Below are positions 8,324 to 15,680 of a stretch of DNA of 34,266 nucleotides, in pieces. The notes below the pieces were generated by a model that saw nothing but the letters and a program-made list of their open reading frames with translations, was not told where the DNA came from and did not search any database. Source of the DNA: SURF-21 sp964510515 (GTDB lineage: Bacteria > Actinomycetota > Geothermincolia > Geothermincolales > RBG-13-55-18); NCBI GenBank assembly GCA_964510515.1, contig CAZEAU010000024.1:1-34266 (forward strand), read 5' to 3'. Position numbers and translations under genes: made by a program. Positions within the stretch are counted from its first letter, which is position 1; each line of letters starts with the position of its first letter.

Positions 8324-10011
8324 CCTCCCGCTTTCAGACTGTTGTATTGAGCCTGGAAGCTCGGCAGGAGGGCGTTGTAGGAGTCCTTGGGAGCTACGCC
8401 CCTGTTGAAGGCGGACACATGGTCTCCACCTGATTCCACGGCGCTTATCCCCGCATAATAGGCGTTTACCCTCTCGATGCAGTATCCCACCAGCTGCAGG
8501 AACTGCGGGTGAGCGGAGGCAAACTCTGCAGGCGGCGGCGTGCCTTCAGCCCTCGCCTTCAGCCCGTTCAAGGAATTCATGATTGCATCGCACTGCGGCC
8601 TCATGTCCTTTTTCATGCGATACGAATTCGCGTCTATGTTTTTGTTTATCTCCGTTGCCAGCGTCCTTATCTGTGCCTCCAGGCTGGCAAGCTCGGCTAT
8701 CATAGCATCCATGGCCTGAACGTAATCGCCGCCCGCTCCTTCCTGCTGCGTTACAGCCGCCGCCCCACCCGTGTTTACCTCCACCTTTATGCTGGCCCCC
8801 TTGTCCACCTTCTGGCCGGCGGCGGGCACCTGGGAGACCACCTCCCCCTCGGAGAAACCAGAGTAGGAGACGTCCTCCCTGTCCATGGCCAGCCCGGCGT
8901 CATCGAGCAGTGCCGCGGCGTCCCGCACGTCCACGCCCTCCACGTCGGGCACGGTGACCTGGGAGGAGGTCAGGGCGAGGACGGTGAAGATGACCCCGCC
9001 CGCTATGAGCAGGGCGGCCAGGGAGGCGGCCGCGGCTATGATGTAGGTCTTTCTGCGCGAGCGGGAGGGGGCCAGGGGCATGCCCTCGGGGACGGGCAGG
9101 GGGTCTTGCGGCGAGCGCACCACCGTGCTCGCAGGCTGCTGCGCAGGCTCGGGGGCCACGAGCACCGTGGCGGGGGCGGGGACAGGGGCGGCGGGAGAGG
9201 CCTGCTGCCTCTCCAGGTCCGCGGCCATGGCGGCGGCGGAGGGATAGCGCAGGCCGGGGTCCTTGCAGGTGGCGCGGGCCACCACCTGCTGCAGCCAGGC
9301 GGGCAGGGAGGGATCGACCTGCATGATGGGGGGAGGGTCTTCGTTCACTATCCTGTACATCACCGCGGTCAGGGAGTCGGCGGCGAAGGCCCGCCGGCCG
9401 GTGAGGAGCTCGTAGAGGATGACCCCGGCGGAGAAGATGTCGGTGCGGTTATCCACCTTCTCCCCCTTGACCTGCTCCGGGCTCATGTAGCCGGGGGTGC
9501 CCATGACCGTGCCCGCCTGGGTCATGGTGGAGGAGCCCATCACCCGGGCGATGCCGAAGTCGGTCACCTTAACCGTTCCCGCGGGGGTGAGGAAGATGTT
9601 CTCGGGCTTGATGTCGCGGTGCACCACCCCGCTGTCGTGGGCGAAGGCCAGAGCGGCCAGGATCTGGCCCACTATCGATACGGCCTCGGCGGGGGGCATG
9701 GGGCTGCGGGCCATGACCTGGTCCAGGGTCTGCCCCTCCAGGTACTCCATGCTGATGTAGTGGCGACCCTCGCGCTCGTCGATGTCGTAGATGACCACGA
9801 TATTGGGGTGGGCCAGCCTGGCCGCGGCCTGGGCCTCGCGGTAGAAGCGGGCCACCGCCTCCTGCCTTTCCGCCTTGTCCAGGCCCTGGGGCAGGGAGAG
9901 GAACTTCAGCGCCACTTTCCTCTCCAGCACCCTGTCCTCGGCCAGGAAGACCTCGCCCATGGCCCCGCGGCCGATCTCGCGCGTCAGGGCGTAGCGGTCT
10001 CTCGGTATCAT
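8320..10011 (-). CDS. PASTA Ser/Thr protein kinase with helical external domain (kinase A)
   Basis: A 563-residue PknB-like receptor kinase. Kinase domain about 7-268: GRGAMG at 14-19, Lys36, HRDIKPEN at 131-138, DFG at 151-153, Ser/Thr-rich activation loop SSTMTQ. The Pro/Ala-rich linker (270-320) contains PATVLV and ASTVVR. The membrane helix is about 322-347, a single PASTA domain about 352-413, and a helical region about 428-563 resembles the C-terminal domain of the FHA/Ig protein at 15681. DNA from 8927 to 9999 is identical by eye to kinase B (14556-15628); sequence differs sharply on both sides. The ATG at 10011 follows GGAAGGGTG. It starts 6 bases after the stop that ends the cysteine-rich reading frame upstream, so the pair was built as an operon with likely translational coupling. 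Confidence 0.94.
   Translation of the reverse strand: MIPRDRYALTREIGRGAMGEVFLAEDRVLERKVALKFLSLPQGLDKAERQEAVARFYREAQAAARLAHPNIVVIYDIDEREGRHYISMEYLEGQTLDQVMARSPMPPAEAVSIVGQILAALAFAHDSGVVHRDIKPENIFLTPAGTVKVTDFGIARVMGSSTMTQAGTVMGTPGYMSPEQVKGEKVDNRTDIFSAGVILYELLTGRRAFAADSLTAVMYRIVNEDPPPIMQVDPSLPAWLQQVVARATCKDPGLRYPSAAAMAADLERQQASPAAPVPAPATVLVAPEPAQQPASTVVRSPQDPLPVPEGMPLAPSRSRRKTYIIAAAASLAALLIAGGVIFTVLALTSSQVTVPDVEGVDVRDAAALLDDAGLAMDREDVSYSGFSEGEVVSQVPAAGQKVDKGASIKVEVNTGGAAAVTQQEGAGGDYVQAMDAMIAELASLEAQIRTLATEINKNIDANSYRMKKDMRPQCDAIMNSLNGLKARAEGTPPPAEFASAHPQFLQLVGYCIERVNAYYAGISAVESGGDHVSAFNRGVAPKDSYNALLPSFQAQYNSLKAGG
8927..9999 (-). repeat. 1,073-bp tract identical to 14556-15628 (copy in kinase A)
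   Basis: Line-by-line comparison shows the same bases at a constant offset of 5,629 with no differences or gaps that I can see, including synonymous positions. The tract spans codon 5 of the kinase, the whole catalytic domain, linker, membrane helix and first residues of PASTA. Its edges coincide with the start codon region and the onset of the sensor part. Confidence 0.9.
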
Positions 10012-10017
10012 GCATGA

Positions 10018-10233
10018 TCACCCTTCCGTGTGGAAAAGTTCGCTTTTACCGTAGGAATACGGTCTTCCGCCGCTTCCATTACAATCGGGGCACTCAACGT
10101 TGCCGCTGCCGCCACAGGTCGCGCAGGCAATAGACCCGGAGCCTGAGCACTGATCGCACGCGGCGCTGCCGTCTCCCCCGCAACTGCTGCATTTCATCTT
10201 GCCGTTCCCATTACAATGGGAGCAACTAGTCCT
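10018..10233 (-). pseudogene. Downstream half of the cysteine-rich gene, after an in-frame TGA
   Basis: Directly after the TGA at 10234-10236 the same frame stays open for 71 more codons to TGA at 10018-10020. It encodes five further CxxCxGxG units (CSHCNGNG, CSSCGGDG, CDQCSGSG, CATCGGSG, CPDCNGSG) and a tail YGKSELF that matches YGESKVF at the end of the paralogue at 20436. The distance between the flanking CxxC pairs is 11 residues in both proteins when the stop is counted as a residue; the paralogue has Gly (GGA-type codon) there. A single G-to-T change is the simplest explanation. TGA is a normal stop elsewhere in the window, for example at 3570. Confidence 0.8.
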
Positions 10234-11070
10234 TCACGTATAGTATCTGTAGCCCCCGCAGCTGGGACAGGAGCTCGAGCCCGTTGGCCAGACTGCCCCG
10301 CAGCTGCAACACGTGCTATAGTAGCCGTGGCCTTTGCAGGTAGAGCACTGTGAGTTTCCCGTACCGTTGCAGGTGGCACAAGTCAGGCTGCCTTTAGCCC
10401 CACACTTCGGGCAGCTGGACGAGGCAGCGCCGGAGCAGCTTCCGCACAATACCCTCCCGCCTCCATCACATGCCTGGCAGCTGACGATCTTGCCCGGGAT
10501 TCCTATGAACTTGACCTTCTCTGCCTCGAACTGTCCCTCTATCTTCAGCAACTGCGGTTCGGAGAACTCGGCGGATAGATCTATACTATATGCAAATTCT
10601 GCCATGCCGTCTTTCTCGAGCCCATCCTCGCTCCAACCTATCAGCTTTCCATCCTCCGATATCAACACCGGGTCCGGCGTGAAAACAACCCCTCCTTCAG
10701 CGCAGAGGATTTCAGGAAGTGTTTCCTCTACGTTGATATCGGAGATGCTTTCCTCGCCAAGGTTTGTTATCAGCAATCTCACTGTAAACCTGTACGGTGA
10801 ATCCTCGACCCTCTTTTTCAGCTCCAGCTGCCGTTCAATCCTTATGTCGCCCTCGATTCGCTCCGAGGCCGACCACTGGTAAAGCGTCTGCTCTCTTCTG
10901 CCGGCAAGTAAGAGGATAGCGGCCGCCAGGGATCCGATAATGAGTGCGCTGATGAACGCCACAAGCAACCAGATGAGTCTTTTCGAAAGCCTACCGCCTT
11001 CGCTACGGAGATATCTTCCAGACACGGTCAGCCATCCCCGATCCCCCTGCATACACTGGCACGAAATCAA
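10234..11070 (-). CDS. Membrane protein with DnaJ-type CxxCxGxG repeats, truncated by TGA
   Basis: A 278-residue product. A basic N-terminus leads into a membrane helix at about 33-57, then a beta-rich region (about 60-195) and a C-terminal run of cysteine motifs of the DnaJ zinc-centre type: CQACDGGG, CGSCSGAA, CPKCGAKG, CATCNGTG, CSTCKGHG, CCSCGAV, CPSCGGY. With basic residues before the only helix, the cysteine part should be outside the cell. It is a clear paralogue of the C-terminal half of the 603-residue protein at 20436, which has twelve such units; here seven are before the stop and five after it. The start is uncertain: ATG at 11070 is the longest, and ATG 11052 or GTG 11025 are possible. 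It precedes kinase A as a two-gene unit. Confidence 0.8.
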   Translation of the reverse strand: MISCQCMQGDRGWLTVSGRYLRSEGGRLSKRLIWLLVAFISALIIGSLAAAILLLAGRREQTLYQWSASERIEGDIRIERQLELKKRVEDSPYRFTVRLLITNLGEESISDINVEETLPEILCAEGGVVFTPDPVLISEDGKLIGWSEDGLEKDGMAEFAYSIDLSAEFSEPQLLKIEGQFEAEKVKFIGIPGKIVSCQACDGGGRVLCGSCSGAASSSCPKCGAKGSLTCATCNGTGNSQCSTCKGHGYYSTCCSCGAVWPTGSSSCPSCGGYRYYT

Positions 11071-11444
11071 CCGCTGTGCGGTTCATATCTTGACTTATTC
11101 TGGGCAATATCCCTCATGCTGGATAGTTTCGCACGCCCCGCAGCTTTCCTTATATATTAATCAAACGGGATCGGCTGCGCAATCGAAAAGGCTTTGGGGC
11201 AGGCTTTCGATTGACGCAGCGGTTCTACCCGGCAACAATCGGCCCTGGAATAATCGGGTGGCCGCTCCCCTTGCTGTTTCCAGGACCTGCCTAAAATAGT
11301 ACCTCAGCAAAGCCTTTGCGGTCACGCCGCTGAGCATGCGCGCAGAGCAGCATTTCAGCGAGCCCCATTCCTCAACTACTACCATGAAGGCTTTTTCCCG
11401 CAGGGGGAGAAAGTATAGCCAGAAGGCGAAGGACCGGGGGGATC
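11071..11444. other. Divergent intergenic region with long imperfect hairpin
   Basis: No supported gene in these 374 bases between divergent genes. An inverted repeat pairs 11174-11188 with 11205-11220 (GCTGCGCAATCGAAA against TTTCGATTGACGCAGC), 15 pairs with one bulged base around a 16-base loop. A weak plus-strand promoter candidate is TTGCTG at 11271-11276 with TAAAAT at 11292-11297, but spacing is only 15. The promoter of the minus-strand cysteine-rich/kinase pair must also be here; none is convincing. Confidence 0.5.
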
Positions 11445-12872
11445 ATGCCGAGCAGAATGGCCAGGTTGGCCAAGAGGAAGAGGGGGCACAGGCGGAAGCG
11501 CGCCATCGTTCTTCTGGTTTCCCTCGTCTGTATCATGGCGGTCTCAGCAGCGGTCGCGCTCATATACCTGTTGCTCTTAAAGCCGACCAGCCATGCCGAA
11601 GAACCTGACGAACTCGAGAGAATACGAATATATGTCGGCAGCGATATGGAGCCTCACGTGCAGCCGCTCCTGACAGAGTTTCAGGAGGAGAACCCCGAGA
11701 TCGAGGTGGAATGCGCCAAGACTGGATTTAACACCATCATCTCTGCACTTCCCCCCGTCACTCCATACGGATACCGGACGGAGGTCCTGCGTATTCCATC
11801 CCTGCTGTTGAGAGCCGGGGGCTTTCAGGGCGTTTTGCGCCCGGCTTACGGTTACTTCTTGAACAGCAGAATAACGGACGACCGTATCGGGAAGCTGGCT
11901 GCCTTCCTCGAGCAGAACCTCCCAGCCGCTTTTCCTGCCTACACCATGAATATTATGGGAGACATAATCCCGGGCCGGAACGTAGCAAAGCGCATGGCTG
12001 AGCGCGGCTTCCTGTATCCGTTCGAGAGGGTCGCTCCTTATATCAAGGACGCCGATATAGTCTTCGCCAACCTGGAATGCCCCCTGTCGGACCGCTTTAT
12101 CCCTCCCTATAAGGGCGTCGACTTCATAGCCCCGCAGCGAACCATAGAAGGTCTGGAGGCATGCGGTATCAACGTCGTGTCCCTGGCAAACAACCACAGC
12201 ACGAATTTCGGCACCCAGGCGTTCGAGGATACCCTTTGCCTGCTCGAAGAACACGAGATCGCATACGTAGGTGGAGGCATCGACGCTCAGCGGGCATACG
12301 CACCCAGGTTCATCGACCTCGGGACTTGCCGGCTTGCTTTCCTGACCTATAACGCCATCTCCGGAAGCATCAATGCGTCCGAGCGCCAGCCCGGCGTAGC
12401 TTGGTTCAACATGCGCCCCTATGCTGCCGATGACCCACAGGACCTTGCCGCGATGCAGGATGCCGTCGCCCGCGCCAGCATGGAGTCGGACTTTGTTATC
12501 GTGGGGTTTCACTGGGGGGTAGAGTATGACCGGGTCCCATCCTCATCCCAGGTGAGCGTCGCCCGTGCCGCGTGCGATGCCGGTGCGGACATGGTCATCG
12601 GCGGACATCCGCATATAATCCAACCCATTGAATATTACAACGGCAGCCTCATCGCTTACAGCCTGGGGAATTTCGTCTTCGATCAGATGTTCGCGGAACA
12701 CACACGGGAGGGCTTCATACTGAGATGCAAACTGCAAGGCGAGTACCTGGCGGAGGTAGAGATACTGCCCTATAAGATCTACGACTACTGCCAGCCGGTG
12801 GTGTTGGAGGAAGGTTCAGGTGATTACCTCCTAGAACGGATACTGGATATCTCCGCCATCTCCCGCAGTTAG
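11445..12872 (+). CDS. CapA-like metallophosphoesterase, membrane-anchored
   Basis: A 475-residue protein of the CapA/PgsA family, calcineurin-like phosphoesterases linked to poly-gamma-glutamate or capsule production. The N-terminus is very basic (RKRGHRRKR), followed by a membrane helix at about 20-45, so the rest is outside. Residues about 60-150 are a poorly conserved extra region that begins like a solute-binding protein (IRIYVGSD). The CapA domain (about 167-445) carries GDIIPGR at 172-178, NLECP at 209-213, LANNH at 247-251, HWGVE at 356-360, GGHPH at 386-390 and SLGNFVFD at 406-413. ATG at 11445 follows GGGGGG; a second ATG four codons later is possible. It is followed at 71 bases by the aspartoacylase-like gene on the same strand. 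Confidence 0.88.
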   Translation: MPSRMARLAKRKRGHRRKRAIVLLVSLVCIMAVSAAVALIYLLLLKPTSHAEEPDELERIRIYVGSDMEPHVQPLLTEFQEENPEIEVECAKTGFNTIISALPPVTPYGYRTEVLRIPSLLLRAGGFQGVLRPAYGYFLNSRITDDRIGKLAAFLEQNLPAAFPAYTMNIMGDIIPGRNVAKRMAERGFLYPFERVAPYIKDADIVFANLECPLSDRFIPPYKGVDFIAPQRTIEGLEACGINVVSLANNHSTNFGTQAFEDTLCLLEEHEIAYVGGGIDAQRAYAPRFIDLGTCRLAFLTYNAISGSINASERQPGVAWFNMRPYAADDPQDLAAMQDAVARASMESDFVIVGFHWGVEYDRVPSSSQVSVARAACDAGADMVIGGHPHIIQPIEYYNGSLIAYSLGNFVFDQMFAEHTREGFILRCKLQGEYLAEVEILPYKIYDYCQPVVLEEGSGDYLLERILDISAISRS

Positions 12873-12893
12873 GTTACACGCGTGATCAGAAAG

Positions 12894-12899
12894 TATAAT
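12894..12899 (+). promoter_or_regulatory. -10 box (TATAAT) for the aspartoacylase-like gene
   Basis: A perfect TATAAT 44 bases upstream of the ATG at 12944. The -35 region is weak (GTTACA at 12873-12878 gives 15-base spacing). It suggests the gene can be transcribed independently of the CapA-like gene before it. Confidence 0.45.
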
Positions 12900-12943
12900 A
12901 TGGCACGGAGAATATTTTGGGAAATGCCTGGCCGGGAGAACAT

Positions 12944-13975
12944 ATGAGCCGCAAGAGCTGGATATACACAGTACTGCTTGCCTTCCTGGTGGCCGTCGTG
13001 ATCGGCTTCATAGCCGGCGGCATGGCTATCAGGGACGACCAGGCAAGCCCCCGGGAAGAGGCGGGTAAGAATTCGTACAGAAGAGAGGCGAGGGCGGAAA
13101 GCGGCGGGCGGGATGAGGACATCGACGATATCGGGTCCGTTACGGAAGAAGCGGTGATGCCTGCGGAGCCCGAGGTTCGCTACCTGGCAGCAGGAACCGC
13201 TTGGCAGACCGAGCTCTATATCATCAGGGGCGCGGTGGCCGGGCCTAAGATGCTGGTCCTGGGGGGCGTACACGGCGACGAGCGCGCAGCCTTCCCGGCG
13301 GGAGACGCAGCGAGTGAGCTGCGGCTGGAGAGGGGCACCCTCTACGCCGTACCGCGCTTCAACAAGGTGGCATTCAACAACAACTCCCGGGTGGGCACGG
13401 GGGATATCAACCGCAAGTTCCCGGGGGACATCAACTCGCCGGACGTAGAGACCAGGCTATGCGGAGAAGTGAGCAAGCTGATAGAGGATGAGGGCATAAA
13501 GATGGTTCTGACCTTCCATGAAGCGCTAGGTTTCCTCTCCGAGAGCACCAGCCCCGGACAGACTTTTTACTATGACTGGCACCAGAACCCCTATGCGGAC
13601 CCGCCGACCGAGCTCAGCGGCAAGGCGAAACTGATATTCGACGGACCAAACGGCGTCAATGAGAGGATAAAGAAATGCGCTTACTTTACGTATCAGGAGA
13701 GGGAGCTGTATAAGACCTACGTTCAGCCTATCGAAACCTCAGCCACCTACGAGATGATGCAGAAGCTCGGTGTCCAATACGCATACGGCTGTGAAACAGC
13801 CAGGAACAACGACCCCAAGAGGCGCGTGTGGTTCCACCTCAACGCCTTGACCTCCTGGATGGAACTGGAGGGCTTCGTCATCTCTAACTGGCCGGAAGTG
13901 GAAGAAAGGATATGGAACGGCGGGTTCCCCGTTACTCTGCTTGGCCCTGCGGCCTCCTCCACCGCGGCCAGATAG
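12944..13975 (+). CDS. Membrane-anchored succinylglutamate desuccinylase/aspartoacylase-like hydrolase
   Basis: A 343-residue zinc-dependent hydrolase of the M14-related AstE/AspA group. Residues 7-28 are a membrane anchor, followed by a charged linker (about 30-75), so the catalytic domain faces outside, unlike the cytoplasmic family members. Zinc ligands are His110 and Glu113 in GVHGDE and His192 in TFHEA; DINRKFPG at 154-161 matches the substrate-binding motif, and Glu284 in YGCETAR is the likely catalytic acid. The ATG at 12944 follows CGGGAG at good spacing; an upstream TTG at 12917 is in frame but lacks support. An amide or peptide bond in wall material is a reasonable substrate (inference). 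Converges on kinase B with an 18-base gap. Confidence 0.85.
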   Translation: MSRKSWIYTVLLAFLVAVVIGFIAGGMAIRDDQASPREEAGKNSYRREARAESGGRDEDIDDIGSVTEEAVMPAEPEVRYLAAGTAWQTELYIIRGAVAGPKMLVLGGVHGDERAAFPAGDAASELRLERGTLYAVPRFNKVAFNNNSRVGTGDINRKFPGDINSPDVETRLCGEVSKLIEDEGIKMVLTFHEALGFLSESTSPGQTFYYDWHQNPYADPPTELSGKAKLIFDGPNGVNERIKKCAYFTYQERELYKTYVQPIETSATYEMMQKLGVQYAYGCETARNNDPKRRVWFHLNALTSWMELEGFVISNWPEVEERIWNGGFPVTLLGPAASSTAAR

Positions 13976-13993
13976 CGCCCTCGCAGTTTTGCT

Positions 13994-15640
13994 CTATACT
14001 TTGCGCCACTCCTCGTTATAAATGAGCCACTGGCCGTTCACGTTCTTCCACTTGAGCACCTTGTGGCCGTAGTCGTTGGCTCTGGAGTCGCTGCACGTGA
14101 AGCGCTGCATGAAGGGAGTCTGCGCCATGGTGTCGCTCTCTATGAATATCTGAAGGTCAGTTATCTCAACCTGTATCCATGAGTAGGCGTTGAACAATCC
14201 TGCCTTGTACTGCCTCATCAGGGTGTGATTGGCCATCTTCGGGTTGTAGGCACTGTAGAAATCAGGCGAGTAGAAGGACAGGTAGGTGTTTATATCCCTG
14301 CTCTGCCAAGATGCTTTCCATGCGTTCAGCCTCTCGTTCAATCGTTCTTCCATTTCCTGCCTCTGAGCCGTTCCCATTTCAGCTTGCTCTACCCTCGCGC
14401 ATATATCCACCCTCACCACCGAGCCCTTTTCCAGTTTCTGGCCGGCGGCAGGGGTCTGGGAGAGCACCTCTCCGTCGGAGGCGTCCGCCCGGGGTATCTC
14501 CGCCGCCACCTCAAGGGAGAGCCCGGCCTCGGAGATGAGCTCCTCCGCCTCCTCTACGTCCACGCCCTCCACGTCGGGCACGGTGACCTGGGAGGAGGTC
14601 AGGGCGAGGACGGTGAAGATGACCCCGCCCGCTATGAGCAGGGCGGCCAGGGAGGCGGCCGCGGCTATGATGTAGGTCTTTCTGCGCGAGCGGGAGGGGG
14701 CCAGGGGCATGCCCTCGGGGACGGGCAGGGGGTCTTGCGGCGAGCGCACCACCGTGCTCGCAGGCTGCTGCGCAGGCTCGGGGGCCACGAGCACCGTGGC
14801 GGGGGCGGGGACAGGGGCGGCGGGAGAGGCCTGCTGCCTCTCCAGGTCCGCGGCCATGGCGGCGGCGGAGGGATAGCGCAGGCCGGGGTCCTTGCAGGTG
14901 GCGCGGGCCACCACCTGCTGCAGCCAGGCGGGCAGGGAGGGATCGACCTGCATGATGGGGGGAGGGTCTTCGTTCACTATCCTGTACATCACCGCGGTCA
15001 GGGAGTCGGCGGCGAAGGCCCGCCGGCCGGTGAGGAGCTCGTAGAGGATGACCCCGGCGGAGAAGATGTCGGTGCGGTTATCCACCTTCTCCCCCTTGAC
15101 CTGCTCCGGGCTCATGTAGCCGGGGGTGCCCATGACCGTGCCCGCCTGGGTCATGGTGGAGGAGCCCATCACCCGGGCGATGCCGAAGTCGGTCACCTTA
15201 ACCGTTCCCGCGGGGGTGAGGAAGATGTTCTCGGGCTTGATGTCGCGGTGCACCACCCCGCTGTCGTGGGCGAAGGCCAGAGCGGCCAGGATCTGGCCCA
15301 CTATCGATACGGCCTCGGCGGGGGGCATGGGGCTGCGGGCCATGACCTGGTCCAGGGTCTGCCCCTCCAGGTACTCCATGCTGATGTAGTGGCGACCCTC
15401 GCGCTCGTCGATGTCGTAGATGACCACGATATTGGGGTGGGCCAGCCTGGCCGCGGCCTGGGCCTCGCGGTAGAAGCGGGCCACCGCCTCCTGCCTTTCC
15501 GCCTTGTCCAGGCCCTGGGGCAGGGAGAGGAACTTCAGCGCCACTTTCCTCTCCAGCACCCTGTCCTCGGCCAGGAAGACCTCGCCCATGGCCCCGCGGC
15601 CGATCTCGCGCGTCAGGGCGTAGCGGTCCTGGCTTACCAT
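13994..15640 (-). CDS. PASTA Ser/Thr protein kinase with NTF2-like external domain (kinase B)
   Basis: A 548-residue receptor kinase. Residues 5-362 (catalytic domain with HRDIKPEN and DFG, linker, membrane helix about 322-347 and PASTA onset) are identical to kinase A, and the DNA is identical by eye over 1,073 bases. The rest of PASTA (to about 413) diverges, and the external end (about 428-548) is different: AWKASWQSRDINTYLSFYSPDF is typical of SnoaL/NTF2-like domains attached to kinases and L,D-transpeptidases, ending in WLIYNEEW. The ATG at 15640 follows AAAGGAGGG. It is the last gene of the minus-strand operon starting at 22247, 40 bases after the FHA/Ig gene, so its partner proteins are probably encoded just upstream. 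Confidence 0.94.
   Translation of the reverse strand: MVSQDRYALTREIGRGAMGEVFLAEDRVLERKVALKFLSLPQGLDKAERQEAVARFYREAQAAARLAHPNIVVIYDIDEREGRHYISMEYLEGQTLDQVMARSPMPPAEAVSIVGQILAALAFAHDSGVVHRDIKPENIFLTPAGTVKVTDFGIARVMGSSTMTQAGTVMGTPGYMSPEQVKGEKVDNRTDIFSAGVILYELLTGRRAFAADSLTAVMYRIVNEDPPPIMQVDPSLPAWLQQVVARATCKDPGLRYPSAAAMAADLERQQASPAAPVPAPATVLVAPEPAQQPASTVVRSPQDPLPVPEGMPLAPSRSRRKTYIIAAAASLAALLIAGGVIFTVLALTSSQVTVPDVEGVDVEEAEELISEAGLSLEVAAEIPRADASDGEVLSQTPAAGQKLEKGSVVRVDICARVEQAEMGTAQRQEMEERLNERLNAWKASWQSRDINTYLSFYSPDFYSAYNPKMANHTLMRQYKAGLFNAYSWIQVEITDLQIFIESDTMAQTPFMQRFTCSDSRANDYGHKVLKWKNVNGQWLIYNEEWRKV
14556..15628 (-). repeat. 1,073-bp tract identical to 8927-9999 (copy in kinase B)
   Basis: Partner of the tract in kinase A, same orientation, 5,629 bases apart. 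Both copies have unique flanks: different first codons and ribosome binding sites on one side and different sensor coding on the other. Recent duplication with end replacement or ongoing gene conversion would both explain it; collapse or chimera in assembly must be excluded. Confidence 0.9.
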
Positions 15641-15680
15641 CCATTCCCTCCTTTACCAGAAATGGCACGCCCCCCTGGCA

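Noticed and set aside
10234..10236. TGA read as selenocysteine
   Set aside because: The position aligns with Gly, not Cys, in the paralogue, no selenocysteine insertion structure is evident, and other genes in the window end in TGA.
11161..11385. A 74-codon minus-strand frame as a small gene
   Set aside because: No ribosome site or family resemblance, and it overlaps the inverted repeat in a control region.
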